Origin: Natronobacterium gregoryi SP2
GTDB taxonomy: Archaea; Halobacteriota; Halobacteria; Halobacteriales; Natrialbaceae
Assembly (NCBI RefSeq): GCF_000230715.2
Contig: NC_019792.1
Coordinates: forward strand, 1,302,001-1,366,000
Length of the DNA: 64,000 nt
Direction of reading: 5' to 3'
Shown: positions 8,293 to 17,490 of the stretch, in pieces
How the letters are laid out: each line of letters opens with the position of its first letter
How positions within the stretch are numbered: the stretch's first letter is position 1
Program-made: the position numbers and the translations under genes
Notes under the pieces: generated by a model
Seen by the model: only the letters and a program-made list of their open reading frames with translations
Told to the model about the DNA's origin: nothing
Database searches by the model: none

Positions 8293-9611
8293 CCGCACCT
8301 CATTTCTACTGCCCGTTTTTCGACGGTTGACTGTGATCGAGTGGCGTTCGGTTCCGTTCGTTCGTCGCCGTCGACGATCCGCCACAACGTTGCTGTGTCA
8401 CCGATCACGAACACGTCGTCGTCAGACTCGAGGGTCGAGAGGTCCGGTTCGATCACCAGGGTCGGGTCTGTCCTTGCAACTGTCTCGGTCGAGTGACCGC
8501 CGTTTTCGTTCGTCCATCCGCCGAGAACGCGAACATCTTCGAGCGTGGCGTCGACGGCGTCCGAGGCGAGAGCGGTCCGGAGTCGACCCGCGGGCAGCGA
8601 ACGGACCGACTGGCCCGCACGTTCGAGGACGTCGAACGCGGAAACGTCGGCGGGTGACTCACCGGAGAGGGCCACGATCCGGACACAGTCACTCTCCAGA
8701 ACGACGCTGGCGTCGGGTGTCGAAACGGCGACGGTCACACGTCCCCGGCCGCCAGGTGTTTCGACGGCTGCCGGTCGACTCGATCGGGCGGACCGATCCT
8801 CGGCGACAGTCTCTCGAGTCGGTTCGTCGGTGGCATCGACATCGACGACTCGTCCTACGACCGCAACCGTCTCCGACTCGGGGTAGACGGCGACTTCGTC
8901 ACCCGGTGCGAGGCCGGTCGGCAGCAGTGCCCACACCGTGACAGTTCGACACCCGTCCGGAATCCGACTCGGGACGGCGTTCGACGGCGGTGCTGCAGCA
9001 ATAGTTGCACGGCCGCGTTCGTCGACCGAGACCGAAACCGCCGCCAGATCGTGAGTCGTTCGCAGACGAGCCTCGAGTCGCGACTCGAGGGCGGAAAGCG
9101 GCAGATCGGCTGGAAGACGCCACGTTCCCTCCTCGAGAGTTGTCTGCAGATCGGGCCCGAGCGGCGGGTGGCCGTCGATATCCCGGACCGCTCCCGCCGT
9201 GCGGATCGCTACCCAACCCGTGCTGTCGACGGCGTCGGTCGCCTCGGCCGAGAGCCCTCGTTCTCGTCGGACGGGACGTGCGACGTCGAACGGGAGGTCG
9301 TCGACCGCGGCTTTTGCCAGACTGTGAGCGTACAGTGCAAGCACGACCACGACGAAACACGTGACGAGGATCGAAAGCGCCGAGATGGCGATCGTGTCGT
9401 CGCTCGAGAAGGCGGCGGCGTCGGTCACCCCGACGGCGTACCCGTTGAGTCCAGCGAGGACGAGCGCAGCGATTGCGACGGCCACACGCGGGACGGCGTA
9501 ATCCAGGTGGGCGAGTCCCCCAGAGAGGCCCGCGAGGATGACGGCTGGGCCCACCCCAAGCAACAGTCCGAACGCGACGGCGACGACGATGGCGGTCGTG
9601 AGTTCGAACAT
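8289..9611 (-). CDS. membrane protein with TrkA-C domain, paralogue of the downstream gene
   Basis: A protein of about 440 residues from the ATG at 9611 (MFELTTAIVVAVAFGLLLGV). It has three hydrophobic helices in the first 110 residues, then a soluble region with two sandwich-like segments (GLAPGDEVAVYPESETVAVV and DLSTLESDDDVFVIGDT), each ending in the TrkA-C pattern. It starts one base after the stop of the pilin-like gene upstream and overlaps the next gene by four bases, so the three are probably one operon. A frame to 9800 would add Ser/Thr/Arg-rich sequence and was rejected. Confidence 0.7.
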   Translation of the reverse strand: MFELTTAIVVAVAFGLLLGVGPAVILAGLSGGLAHLDYAVPRVAVAIAALVLAGLNGYAVGVTDAAAFSSDDTIAISALSILVTCFVVVVLALYAHSLAKAAVDDLPFDVARPVRRERGLSAEATDAVDSTGWVAIRTAGAVRDIDGHPPLGPDLQTTLEEGTWRLPADLPLSALESRLEARLRTTHDLAAVSVSVDERGRATIAAAPPSNAVPSRIPDGCRTVTVWALLPTGLAPGDEVAVYPESETVAVVGRVVDVDATDEPTRETVAEDRSARSSRPAAVETPGGRGRVTVAVSTPDASVVLESDCVRIVALSGESPADVSAFDVLERAGQSVRSLPAGRLRTALASDAVDATLEDVRVLGGWTNENGGHSTETVARTDPTLVIEPDLSTLESDDDVFVIGDTATLWRIVDGDERTEPNATRSQSTVEKRAVEMRCG

Positions 9612-9612
9612 A

Positions 9613-10131
9613 CTATCCTTCGGTGACGATGATCTCGGGATTGGGCTGTTCGTCGATGTAGTTGCTGTCCGACGGCGGGACGACGTCGATCTCCAGTGTC
9701 CCCATGTCCTGGTCGGCACGGAGGCCGAAGTCGTCGTCGTCGAGGTCGACGATCGCCTCGTGCGCGTCAGCCTCGTCTTCGCCGGTCTGGGCCTCTGCAA
9801 CGCCGTCTAGCTGTGCAGAGCCGGCGGAGACGAGTACCGTCGCGTCCTCGACGTCGTTGCCGTTCTCGTCGATGACGTCCATCGAGACGGAGACTGCGTT
9901 GCCTTGCTCGATGACCTGATCGTCGTCGTCGATCTCGACTGTCACCTCGGTGTCGCCGACATCGCCGATGCCGCCAAGCATGTTCAGCATGAGCGCAAGC
10001 GCAGCGACACCGACGGTCAGCGCAATCACGAGTCGGATCGGGAGTCCTTCGATCGCCCGGTCGTCGTCGACGAACGATTCGCCCGCTGTTCGCCGGGAGC
10101 CGGCAGCGCCGTCGACTGCTGTCGATCGCAT
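9613..10131 (-). CDS. pilin-like single-pass protein with extracellular beta domain
   Basis: A 172-residue protein from the ATG at 10131. A short basic/acidic N-terminus precedes one strongly hydrophobic helix (GLPIRLVIALTVGVAALALM, near residues 33-52), followed by an acidic domain with AVSVSMDVIDENGNDVEDAT, the strand pattern of Ig-like or carboxypeptidase-regulatory-like domains. The arrangement recalls haloarchaeal type IV pilin-like proteins, but the canonical RGQ processing site is absent. It is divergent from the HerA-like ATPase gene and operonic with the two TrkA-C proteins. Confidence 0.65.
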   Translation of the reverse strand: MRSTAVDGAAGSRRTAGESFVDDDRAIEGLPIRLVIALTVGVAALALMLNMLGGIGDVGDTEVTVEIDDDDQVIEQGNAVSVSMDVIDENGNDVEDATVLVSAGSAQLDGVAEAQTGEDEADAHEAIVDLDDDDFGLRADQDMGTLEIDVVPPSDSNYIDEQPNPEIIVTEG

Positions 10132-10206
10132 ACCACGCCTGGTTCCGCCTTCCGACTTAAACTCTGGTCCGTGGGTTGAAATGAAACGAGGAGGCAACGT
10201 TCGACG

Positions 10207-11274
10207 ATGAGTTTCGTACTCGGACGCGACACCGATCTCGAGAGTGGGCCGGCCGGTCGTCTCGGCACCTATCGGGCGCTGGATGGAAGTGACGGTGTGG
10301 CGCTGTATCTCGACCTAGACGAGCCACACGCGGTGCTGGTCGTGGGCAAGCGAGGGTACGGGAAGTCATACACGCTCGGAGTGATCGCAGAGACGCTCGC
10401 CCGGACCGGCGGACTGGCCCCCGTGATCGTCGATCCGATGGGCGCGTTTCGCACGCTCGCCGAGGCTGCCGACGGCGAACCGGTTCCCGCAGAGATCGTC
10501 GGCGAGCCGACCGTCTCACCGGCGACGCTCGATCCCCGATCGTGGTGTGAGCTGGTCGGCCTCGAGCCCGAGAGCGCCACTGGCGGACTGCTCTGGCAGG
10601 CTGCGAGTTCCGAGACGACGATCGACGACATGTGCGAGGCCATCGAAGCGGCGAACGCATCGCAAGCGGAGCGACGGGCGGCGATCAACCATCTCGAGCT
10701 CGCGCGGTCGTGGGAGGTCTTCGATCCCGACGGACTCTCGGCGGCCGATATCGCCGGTCCCGAGGTGACCGTTTTCGACGTCGCCGGACTCGACGACGCC
10801 CCGATGAACGCCGTTTGTCGAGCTATCGCGGAGACGCTATATCGCGCCCGCGTCACCGGGCGAATAGAGCGGCTCCCGTGGCTGTTGCTCGACGAAGCCC
10901 ACGCGTTCTTCGACGGGGTCGCCGAACCCGCACTCCGAACGATTCTCACGCGTGGCCGCGCGCCTGGCGTCACGCTCGTCGCGGCGACTCAGCGGCCAAG
11001 CGCCGTCCCGCCGGTCGGGATCTCCCAGTCCGACGTGCTCGTCGCCCACCGGCTGACCGCCGGCGACGACCTCGATGCACTCGAGTCTGCCCAGCCAACG
11101 TACGTCGACGAGTCGTTGGCGAATCGCTTGCCGGAACGGCCGGGCGAAGTCGTGATCGTCGACGACGCAACCGAAACTGTCCACGCTGCACGAATTCGGG
11201 AACGCGACACCCCACACGGAGGGGCGAGTCCGAGGGCGAGCGAGACCGCCGTCCGACCTGACACAGAGGTTTAA
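10207..11274 (+). CDS. HerA/VirB4-like ATPase
   Basis: A 355-residue P-loop ATPase of the HerA-FtsK superfamily. Walker A GKRGYGKS is at residues 47-54, an aspartate strand VIVDPMG follows (near 79), Walker B LPWLLLDEAHAFF is near 221-233, and TLVAATQRPSAVP near 254 is the conserved sensor stretch. No nuclease partner (NurA) is nearby. Its position directly before the pilus-type operon suggests a role there, perhaps powering or regulating assembly, although HerA-type DNA translocases are the best-known relatives. Confidence 0.75.
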   Translation: MSFVLGRDTDLESGPAGRLGTYRALDGSDGVALYLDLDEPHAVLVVGKRGYGKSYTLGVIAETLARTGGLAPVIVDPMGAFRTLAEAADGEPVPAEIVGEPTVSPATLDPRSWCELVGLEPESATGGLLWQAASSETTIDDMCEAIEAANASQAERRAAINHLELARSWEVFDPDGLSAADIAGPEVTVFDVAGLDDAPMNAVCRAIAETLYRARVTGRIERLPWLLLDEAHAFFDGVAEPALRTILTRGRAPGVTLVAATQRPSAVPPVGISQSDVLVAHRLTAGDDLDALESAQPTYVDESLANRLPERPGEVVIVDDATETVHAARIRERDTPHGGASPRASETAVRPDTEV

Positions 11275-11278
11275 GTAC
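11270..11278 (+). promoter_or_regulatory. TATA box for the pilus operon
   Basis: TTTAAGTAC, about 27 nt before the ATG at 11301, overlaps the stop region of the preceding gene. The spacing suggests a leaderless transcript for the operon starting at 11301. Confidence 0.55.
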
Positions 11279-11300
11279 GAACGGGCAGCGAAACCGGCCC

Positions 11301-11993
11301 ATGACCGACGTCGAGCGACTCGAAGACAGACTCGCTGCCGTCGAACGAGCGGTCGTCGACGGCGACGCGACGGTCACCGATCTCGCTGATCTCGAGTCGA
11401 CACGGACAGACCTCGCACGACTCGAGTCACGGCTCGAAGAGTTCGAACGCAGAATCGCCGACCTGGAGGGACGGACGGCCGCACTGGAGGGGTTCACTGG
11501 GGAGGTACGTGCCGTCAACGACGATGTCGAGCGACAGGCGGCGACGGCAGTCGCCACCGTCGATCGTCTCGAACAGCGCGTAGCGACGCTCGAGGAGGCG
11601 GTCGACGAGGGCACGCAGACGACATCTCTCGAGACGAAGCAGAGAGACGACGACACGGTAAACGTCGATGGCGATGCCGATAGCAATGAACGTGACGCCG
11701 AACGCGAGGAAACGAACAGAAGCGAGCAGTCGCCCGAGAGAGCAGCCGCGGACGTTCTCGAGAGAGTAAACGGCGAGGCTGCAGCGCCAGACGAGGACGG
11801 AAACAACCGAGAGGCCGACGGCGACGACCGGCTCGAACAGGCAGTAATGGCGGCAGAGCAGCGGTCGGTGAATCAGTCCCTCGAACAGTCGAGAGCGACC
11901 GACGACAGGGCCGATCGAGAGAAAGACCGGGACGAAAAGACGGAAAGAGGCGAGAAGTCCGGCGTGCTCGAGACGCTCCGATCGAGACTATGA
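11301..11993 (+). CDS. coiled-coil protein (DUF7310-like)
   Basis: A 230-residue soluble protein with no membrane segment. Residues 1-110 show heptad repeats (VERLEDRLAAVERAV, LARLESRLEEFERRIADLEG, VDRLEQRVATLEEAV) that predict a long coiled coil. The remainder is a disordered, highly acidic linker rich in Asp, Glu and Arg. I believe it belongs to a haloarchaeal DUF (DUF7310) found next to pilus ATPases, but that name is from memory. It overlaps the next gene by four bases (ATGA). A scaffold or regulator of the secretion ATPase is inference. Confidence 0.7.
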   Translation: MTDVERLEDRLAAVERAVVDGDATVTDLADLESTRTDLARLESRLEEFERRIADLEGRTAALEGFTGEVRAVNDDVERQAATAVATVDRLEQRVATLEEAVDEGTQTTSLETKQRDDDTVNVDGDADSNERDAEREETNRSEQSPERAAADVLERVNGEAAAPDEDGNNREADGDDRLEQAVMAAEQRSVNQSLEQSRATDDRADREKDRDEKTERGEKSGVLETLRSRL

Positions 11994-12451
11994 TCCGGTA
12001 CGTCCTCGCCGTTCTCCTCACGGTCGCGCTCGCTGTCCTGTCGGTTCCTGCGATCGACCACGCCGCGACAGTGAGTACGGAACGTCAACTGCAGGGTGAT
12101 CTCGCGTCGGTCGACGACACAGCAGTGTCGCTGTACGAGAACGAGGAGGTGACGCCGGACGGCGTTCCAGCACCGAAGCGGACGGTAGCAGTTACCTTCC
12201 CTGCCGATTCGCTGACATCGACCTCGGTAGAGTACGTCCGAATCGAGCGGCTCCACGAGACGGGAAGTCTCGCGACCTTCGCAGCGAGAGAACGTGGCGA
12301 ACGGCACCGTCTCATCGATGCACCGATCGTCTACGCCGATCCGCACCGAAACGAGACGGTCGAACTCGGCGGCAGTGGCGAAACGAGACCGCTGACGCTC
12401 ACGCTAGAACGAGACGATCGGGGCGAACCCGTCGTCGTCGCGAGCCAATGA
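11990..12451 (+). CDS. small membrane-anchored protein (DUF7311-like)
   Basis: A 153-residue protein. The N-terminal hydrophobic segment IRYVLAVLLTVALAVLSVPA acts as a signal or anchor, followed by ATVSTERQLQGDLASVDDTA, reminiscent of pilin-type N-termini. An extracytoplasmic beta-rich domain follows. It overlaps both neighbours by four bases (ATGA), so it is translationally coupled within the pilus-like operon. I recall the family as a haloarchaeal DUF with this context; its function is unknown. Confidence 0.65.
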   Translation: MIRYVLAVLLTVALAVLSVPAIDHAATVSTERQLQGDLASVDDTAVSLYENEEVTPDGVPAPKRTVAVTFPADSLTSTSVEYVRIERLHETGSLATFAARERGERHRLIDAPIVYADPHRNETVELGGSGETRPLTLTLERDDRGEPVVVASQ

Positions 12452-14373
12452 TCCGGACGCGACGTGACCGACTCGAGTCGATCCTCGAGCATATTGGGCT
12501 CGAAGATGTGTTCGAGTCGGCCGATGGCGACCGCCCGTGCCCGTGTACGGCTCGCTTCGAAGACCGGACGCTGATCGTCGACGCAGACGACTGTGATGGA
12601 GGCGGCGACCTGACCGACGCCGAGCCGTGTCGCCGAACCGTCGTCGAGACGCTCGTCGAGCGTGGAGCCAAGCAGTTGATGGTTCGATCGAACGGGCTCG
12701 AGTATCGGTACGACGACCGCGGCGTCGCACTGTTTGCTGCAGCCGGCCGATTCCTCGAGTTACTCGGCGACCGTCACGAACGACTGGCCGAAACGACCGC
12801 CACCGATCCGCTCGCAGTCGCCGACGAACTTCGCTCCCGCGTCGACCGGATCGCCGAACTCGGGGCCGAATCCGGACTGCTCGCCGCCGCAGACGGCATC
12901 GAGAGCTACGCCGACGTCGAACCCGCGGTCGGTCTCGAGATCGGTCACTACGTCGTCGACGGGAGTATCGACTGCGCCAGTCTACGGGACATCCGGTCGC
13001 TCGAGACTGGCAGCGAGGCGCGAATCTACACCAGACCCGACGGTGTCCCGCTTTATGCACTCGACGTGGTCGACCTTTCGCTGTCTGCCGACGATCGGTC
13101 GCGGCTACTCGAAGGGTATGAAGCGATCGCAGCGGGCACCATCGAGGGGGAACGGACCGCATCGCGAGCGATCGAACGCGTTACCGACGGGCCGGCCGAT
13201 CCACGGTTGAGTCCGATCCTCGAGAAACACACGGCTGGATACGGCGTTCTCGAGGATCTCTTTGCCGATCCGGAGATCACCGATGTCTACGCGACCTCAC
13301 CCGTCGCTGCCAACCCACTACGAGCCGTCGTCGACGGCGAGGCGATGGCGACGAACGTCCGCCTGACCGAGGATGGCGCTCGAGCGGTCGGCTCTCGCGT
13401 TCGGCGAACCAGCGGCCGAGCGTTCTCACGCGCGACACCGACGGTCGACGCGACGGCCGGCCTCGAGAACGGAACGGAACTTCGGATCGCTGGCGTCACC
13501 GATCCGGTTGCCGACGGAACCGCCTTCGCGTTCCGAGAGCAGGCCGACGACCGGTTCACGCTACCCGCGCTCGTCGCGAACGGGACGATGCCGGCCGACG
13601 CGGCAGCCGTGCTCTCGATCGCTATCGAGCAAAACGCGGCCGCGCTCATCGCAGGAACTCGCGGTGCCGGGAAGACGACGCTGCTCGGAACCCTCCTGTA
13701 CGAGCTCCCGCCGAGCGTTCGAACCGTCGTGATCGAAGACACACCGGAGCTACCGGTCGATCCGCTGCAAGCGGTCGGCAGAGACGTCCAGGCACTTCGG
13801 ACGGGAACCGGCGACGGACCCGAAATCACGCCCGCAAACGCACTCAGGACTGCCCTCCGACTCGGTGATGGCGCACTCGTCGTCGGCGAGATCCGCGGCG
13901 AGGAAGCGAGCGTCCTCTACGAGGCAATGCGCGTCGGCGCGAACGCAAACGCCGTTCTGGGAACGATCCACGGTGACGGTGCAGACGACGTCTACGAACG
14001 GGTCGTCTCGGACCTGGGCGTCGAACCCTCCTCGTTCGGCGCGACCGACATGGTGGTCACGGTTCAGGCCTATCGGACCGTCAACGGACGAAAGCGACGA
14101 CTCGCACGGATCGAAGAAGTCGTCGGCAGCGGCGACGAAGTCCGGTTCGAACCGCTGTACGCCATCGAAGGCGACAGCGCCCGATCGACCGGTCGGATCG
14201 ACCGTGGGGAAAGCCGACTCGTCGAACGGCTGACCGGCCCCGACACCTCGTACACCGACATCCGAGACGCGATCGACGACCGACGTGACCTACTCGCCTC
14301 GCTCGCCGCCGACGGCCGCACGACGCCGAACGCAGTCGCGTCGGCCTACGCGAAGGAGACTCGAGTGAGATGA
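12448..14373 (+). CDS. pilB: type IV pilus/secretion assembly ATPase (PilB/GspE family)
   Basis: A 641-residue secretion ATPase. Walker A GTRGAGKTT is at residues 403-411, the Asp box VVIEDTPELP follows, and Walker B LVVGEIRGEEA is near 477-487. The His box AVLGTIHGDGADDVYERVVS follows. An N-terminal module of about 90 residues holds four cysteines (C31, C33, C49, C61) that could bind zinc. It hydrolyses ATP at the cytoplasmic side to power pilus or secretion assembly with the PilC protein encoded next, whose start overlaps this stop by four bases. One of several pilB paralogues expected in haloarchaea, so the exact number is not assigned. Confidence 0.9.
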   Translation: MIRTRRDRLESILEHIGLEDVFESADGDRPCPCTARFEDRTLIVDADDCDGGGDLTDAEPCRRTVVETLVERGAKQLMVRSNGLEYRYDDRGVALFAAAGRFLELLGDRHERLAETTATDPLAVADELRSRVDRIAELGAESGLLAAADGIESYADVEPAVGLEIGHYVVDGSIDCASLRDIRSLETGSEARIYTRPDGVPLYALDVVDLSLSADDRSRLLEGYEAIAAGTIEGERTASRAIERVTDGPADPRLSPILEKHTAGYGVLEDLFADPEITDVYATSPVAANPLRAVVDGEAMATNVRLTEDGARAVGSRVRRTSGRAFSRATPTVDATAGLENGTELRIAGVTDPVADGTAFAFREQADDRFTLPALVANGTMPADAAAVLSIAIEQNAAALIAGTRGAGKTTLLGTLLYELPPSVRTVVIEDTPELPVDPLQAVGRDVQALRTGTGDGPEITPANALRTALRLGDGALVVGEIRGEEASVLYEAMRVGANANAVLGTIHGDGADDVYERVVSDLGVEPSSFGATDMVVTVQAYRTVNGRKRRLARIEEVVGSGDEVRFEPLYAIEGDSARSTGRIDRGESRLVERLTGPDTSYTDIRDAIDDRRDLLASLAADGRTTPNAVASAYAKETRVR

Positions 14374-16100
14374 GAACCGACACCGACTCGACGCTCGTCT
14401 CGCTTGCCCGCGGGCTGGCGAAGCTGTACCCCTGGCCGGTCGAACCAAGCGCGGAGCTCGTCGAGTCACTGTCCTTTCTCGAGTCAGCGCTCGACCCGGA
14501 GACGGTCGTTCGTGCAGGCTACGGGGCCGGTCTCATCTCGGTCGTCCCGACGAGCGGGCTCACCGCGACGTCGATGCCCGTCACCGTCCTCGCCTGTTTC
14601 CTGTTCGGCATTCCGCTTGCGACCGTCCACGTCGTCCACGCGCTCCCGAAGCTCCTTGCAGCGTTCGCACGAACCGAAGCGCTGGGGGATGCCCCCAGTC
14701 TCGTCGGTCGAGTCGTGCTGCGAATGCAAGTCCAACCCTCACTCGAGAGTGCGATCCGATTTGGGGCGGACACCGGTCACGGACCGCTGTCGGCGAGTCT
14801 CGCCGCCCACGTCGCCCGGTCGATGGGAACCGCCGAGACGGGATTGCTGTCGTTCGCCGACGAGTGGGCCGACCGGTTTCCGGCCCTCCGGCGGGCGAGT
14901 CACCTGCTCGCGACCGCCCAAGACGCGCCAGCGGCCGAACGAACGCGGACGCTGGATCGAGCACTGGGGGCGATGCTCGACGGCACTCGCGAGCAGATGG
15001 CGACGTTTACCGCCACGATCCGTGGGCCGACGAGTGCGCTGTTCGCGTTCGGCGTCATGCTACCGCTCGCGCTCGTGGCGCTCGTTCCTGCCGTGCCGAT
15101 GGTCGGGATTTCGGTCAATATATGGATGGTGGTCCTGCTGTACAACGTCGTACTCCCCGTCGTTCTCGTCGCGGCGAGCCTCTGGTTGCTCGTCCGACGA
15201 CCCGTCGCTTTCCCGCCACCGTCGATCGATCGTGACCACCCCGACCTCCCCGATCGACTCTGGCCACGGTTCGTGGTCGGAATCGCCGCCGCCGCCGTCG
15301 TCTACGTCGGTACGAGGCGAGTAGGCTACGAACATCTCGCACCAGTCGCCGCAATCGGACTCGGCGCTGGCGTGGGACTGCTGGCCGTCTACAGCCCGAT
15401 TCTCTCGGTTCGACACCACGTCCGTGACGTCGAATCACACCTCACTGACGCGCTTTACCTCGTCGGACGGCAGGTCGCCGAGGGGGAGTCCGTCGAGTCA
15501 GCGATCGCACTCGCAGGCAAACGCATCCCCGCGGAAACCGGCGACGTCTTCGAGGCTGCAGCCTCCCTCCAGCAACGGCTCCACGTCGGCGTCGAAGAAG
15601 CGTTTCTCGGCGAGTACGGCGCACTCCAGAACGTACCGAGCCCTCGAGCGCGAGGGACGGCGTCGCTGCTTGCGATCGCCACCGACGAAGGTCAACCTGC
15701 GGGACGAGCGATCGTTGCGATGGCGGATCACCTGGAGGAACTCGAAGAACTCGAGCGCAAAACACAGCGCGACCTCGAGCAGGTGACCGGAACGCTCGAC
15801 AACACGGCCGCCTACTTCGGGCCGCTCGTCGCCGGCACGACGGTCGGACTCGCAGACATGATGGGTGGAATCGACGTGGCGGCGACGACCGAGTCGGCGG
15901 CGTTCCCGACCGACTCGCTCGCGCTCTCGATTGGCGCGTTCGTTCTCGTGCTCTGTCTCGTATTGATCCCGCTCTCCTATGCCCTTCGATACGGCCTCGA
16001 CCGGGCGCTGTTCGGGTACCACGTCGGTCGAGCACTGCTGTCGGCGACGACAGTATACGTACTCACGGTCGTTGCGATCGACCTCCTGCTCTCGCTCTGA
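14370..16100 (+). CDS. pilC: type II secretion F-family membrane protein (PilC/TadC-like)
   Basis: A 576-residue membrane protein and the platform partner of the PilB ATPase. It has two T2SSF-like halves: the first near residues 100-230 (VGRVVLRMQVQPSLESAIRF) and the second near 345-470 (HLTDALYLVGRQVAEGESVE, RGTASLLAIATDEGQPAGRA). Hydrophobic helices lie near residues 50-90, 225-275, 300-345, 480-500 and at the C-terminus. The duplicated layout and length match archaeal PilC proteins. It ends the ATGA-linked run; the next gene has its own TATA box. Confidence 0.88.
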   Translation: MRTDTDSTLVSLARGLAKLYPWPVEPSAELVESLSFLESALDPETVVRAGYGAGLISVVPTSGLTATSMPVTVLACFLFGIPLATVHVVHALPKLLAAFARTEALGDAPSLVGRVVLRMQVQPSLESAIRFGADTGHGPLSASLAAHVARSMGTAETGLLSFADEWADRFPALRRASHLLATAQDAPAAERTRTLDRALGAMLDGTREQMATFTATIRGPTSALFAFGVMLPLALVALVPAVPMVGISVNIWMVVLLYNVVLPVVLVAASLWLLVRRPVAFPPPSIDRDHPDLPDRLWPRFVVGIAAAAVVYVGTRRVGYEHLAPVAAIGLGAGVGLLAVYSPILSVRHHVRDVESHLTDALYLVGRQVAEGESVESAIALAGKRIPAETGDVFEAAASLQQRLHVGVEEAFLGEYGALQNVPSPRARGTASLLAIATDEGQPAGRAIVAMADHLEELEELERKTQRDLEQVTGTLDNTAAYFGPLVAGTTVGLADMMGGIDVAATTESAAFPTDSLALSIGAFVLVLCLVLIPLSYALRYGLDRALFGYHVGRALLSATTVYVLTVVAIDLLLSL

Positions 16101-16112
16101 TCCGCGCCGAGG

Positions 16113-16121
16113 TTTAAATAC
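16113..16121 (+). promoter_or_regulatory. TATA box for the second pilin-like gene set
   Basis: TTTAAATAC about 26 nt before the ATG at 16143, with the purine-rich element CCGAGG just upstream. It suggests a separate, leaderless transcript for the accessory genes 16143-21421. Confidence 0.6.
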
Positions 16122-16142
16122 GAACGTCGGGCCACTGGATGC

Positions 16143-17039
16143 ATGGATCTCGAGACGCCCGCTGACGCGTGGTACGTCTGGCTGGCAGTGAGCCTCGTCA
16201 GCCTCGCGATGGCCGGTATCGCGATCGGACTGCCGAGCGGTCCGCCGCCGGACGCGGACAGAGCTGCAAACGCCATCGAACGAGTGAGTGGGATAGAAAC
16301 CTATCAGGCGACGACGAGCTACGAACACGACGCCGACACAGTCAAGATCGACGGTAAAACCGTCGCGATGCGCAACGACCACGGAACAGCACACTCGAGT
16401 ATCGCTTACGGGCAGGTCGTTCCCGTAATGGGCCACGACCGACTCGAGAACGTCACTCACGGGACGAAGATAGAAGACGAGTACGCTACCGAGATCGAAG
16501 CTCCCGGGGAGACCGGAATCGGCGCTTTCCTCGAGGACGTACGGACGGCAAACGAGGAAAACAGTGGGGCGTGGCAACGAACGGACGGTGAGATTCGGGC
16601 CACGACGGTTCGAACGATGCCCACACCGGCCGTCTCGGCGTCGGTGACGACCGAACAGTTGCCGGGCCTCCAGACCGACGAACTCGTCTTCGAGTACGAG
16701 ACGAACCGGGCAGTCGACTTCTCCTTCCAGGCGACGGGAGCGGACGGAATGGAAGCTGACACCGCCACAGCGTCCGAGAGCGGGACCGACACAGTAACGG
16801 TCGAACACACCGAAATCGAGGGGAACACGCTCCGGTTCCCGCTCACCGTCGAAATCTGGACGACCGGAACGCGCGTCTGTCAGGAAACGATCGAGAGTGA
16901 CGGTGCCGGCGAAACGGTCGAACTCTGTGACCGGGACAAGGGAGCTATCGAGATCGAGGCGGACGCCGACGAACGCGGCTACCTCGAACGATCACAATAC
17001 GGGACGGAGGTGTACCATGTCACGCTCGTCGACGCATAG
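16143..17039 (+). CDS. single-pass extracytoplasmic protein of the pilus-like locus
   Basis: A 298-residue protein with an N-terminal helix (WYVWLAVSLVSLAMAGIAIG, residues about 11-30) and a soluble domain that starts with DADRAANAIERVSGIETYQA. The domain is beta-rich and acidic, with one Cys pair near the end (VCQETIES, VELCDRDKG). I believe it is a haloarchaeal DUF tied to pilB/pilC loci (DUF7283 or similar, from memory). It overlaps the next gene by 23 bases. Function unknown; a minor pilin or assembly factor is inference. Confidence 0.7.
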   Translation: MDLETPADAWYVWLAVSLVSLAMAGIAIGLPSGPPPDADRAANAIERVSGIETYQATTSYEHDADTVKIDGKTVAMRNDHGTAHSSIAYGQVVPVMGHDRLENVTHGTKIEDEYATEIEAPGETGIGAFLEDVRTANEENSGAWQRTDGEIRATTVRTMPTPAVSASVTTEQLPGLQTDELVFEYETNRAVDFSFQATGADGMEADTATASESGTDTVTVEHTEIEGNTLRFPLTVEIWTTGTRVCQETIESDGAGETVELCDRDKGAIEIEADADERGYLERSQYGTEVYHVTLVDA

Positions 17040-17490
17040 GGGCCAGACCGAACCACTCGCCGCTCTCGTTGCCGTCGCGGTGATCGGGGTCGCGGTCGGA
17101 CTCTACGGCGGCTACCTCACCGGCACACTCTCGGAGACGACCGACCGCACGTCCGCTGATGTCGCACTCGAGCGCGTCTGGCAGGACATCTCGAGATCGG
17201 GTGTGTTCGCCTCGGCCGACGACAGCGAGCTCGACCCGATAGCGGATCGAATCGAGCTGGCGTCGCTTCCCGAAGGAGAGAACGTCCGAGTAGCGGTCAC
17301 GACCGTACAGGAAGGCGAAGAGCAACTGGTCACCGAGGCGCGATTCGACGCGGACGGAACGGCCCTCGAACCTGACACACTCGAGGCTCCCCCGTCCCAC
17401 GCCGGCGTCGCCAAACGGCCGATTCCAGTCGCACTCGAGCCAGGAGCCGTCCGCGGCGGAACCCTCAGTGTGGAGGTGTGGTCGCCGTGA
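17017..17490 (+). CDS. pilin-like minor subunit
   Basis: A 157-residue protein from the ATG at 17017. The N-terminus SSTHRGQTEPLAALVAVAVI with following GVAVGLYGGY has the haloarchaeal prepilin pattern: a basic-Gly-Gln motif immediately before the hydrophobic helix, so PibD-type prepilin peptidase processing after RG is likely. The remainder is a small acidic beta domain. The start overlaps the previous gene and a GTGA overlap joins it to the next, so translation is coupled. Its role as minor pilin or pseudopilin is inference from this signature and context. Confidence 0.72.
   Translation: MSRSSTHRGQTEPLAALVAVAVIGVAVGLYGGYLTGTLSETTDRTSADVALERVWQDISRSGVFASADDSELDPIADRIELASLPEGENVRVAVTTVQEGEEQLVTEARFDADGTALEPDTLEAPPSHAGVAKRPIPVALEPGAVRGGTLSVEVWSP

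Noticed and set aside
10207-11274. HerA-NurA DNA-end-processing pair
   Set aside because: There is no NurA gene or Mre11/Rad50 genes nearby, and the neighbours are pilus-type genes.
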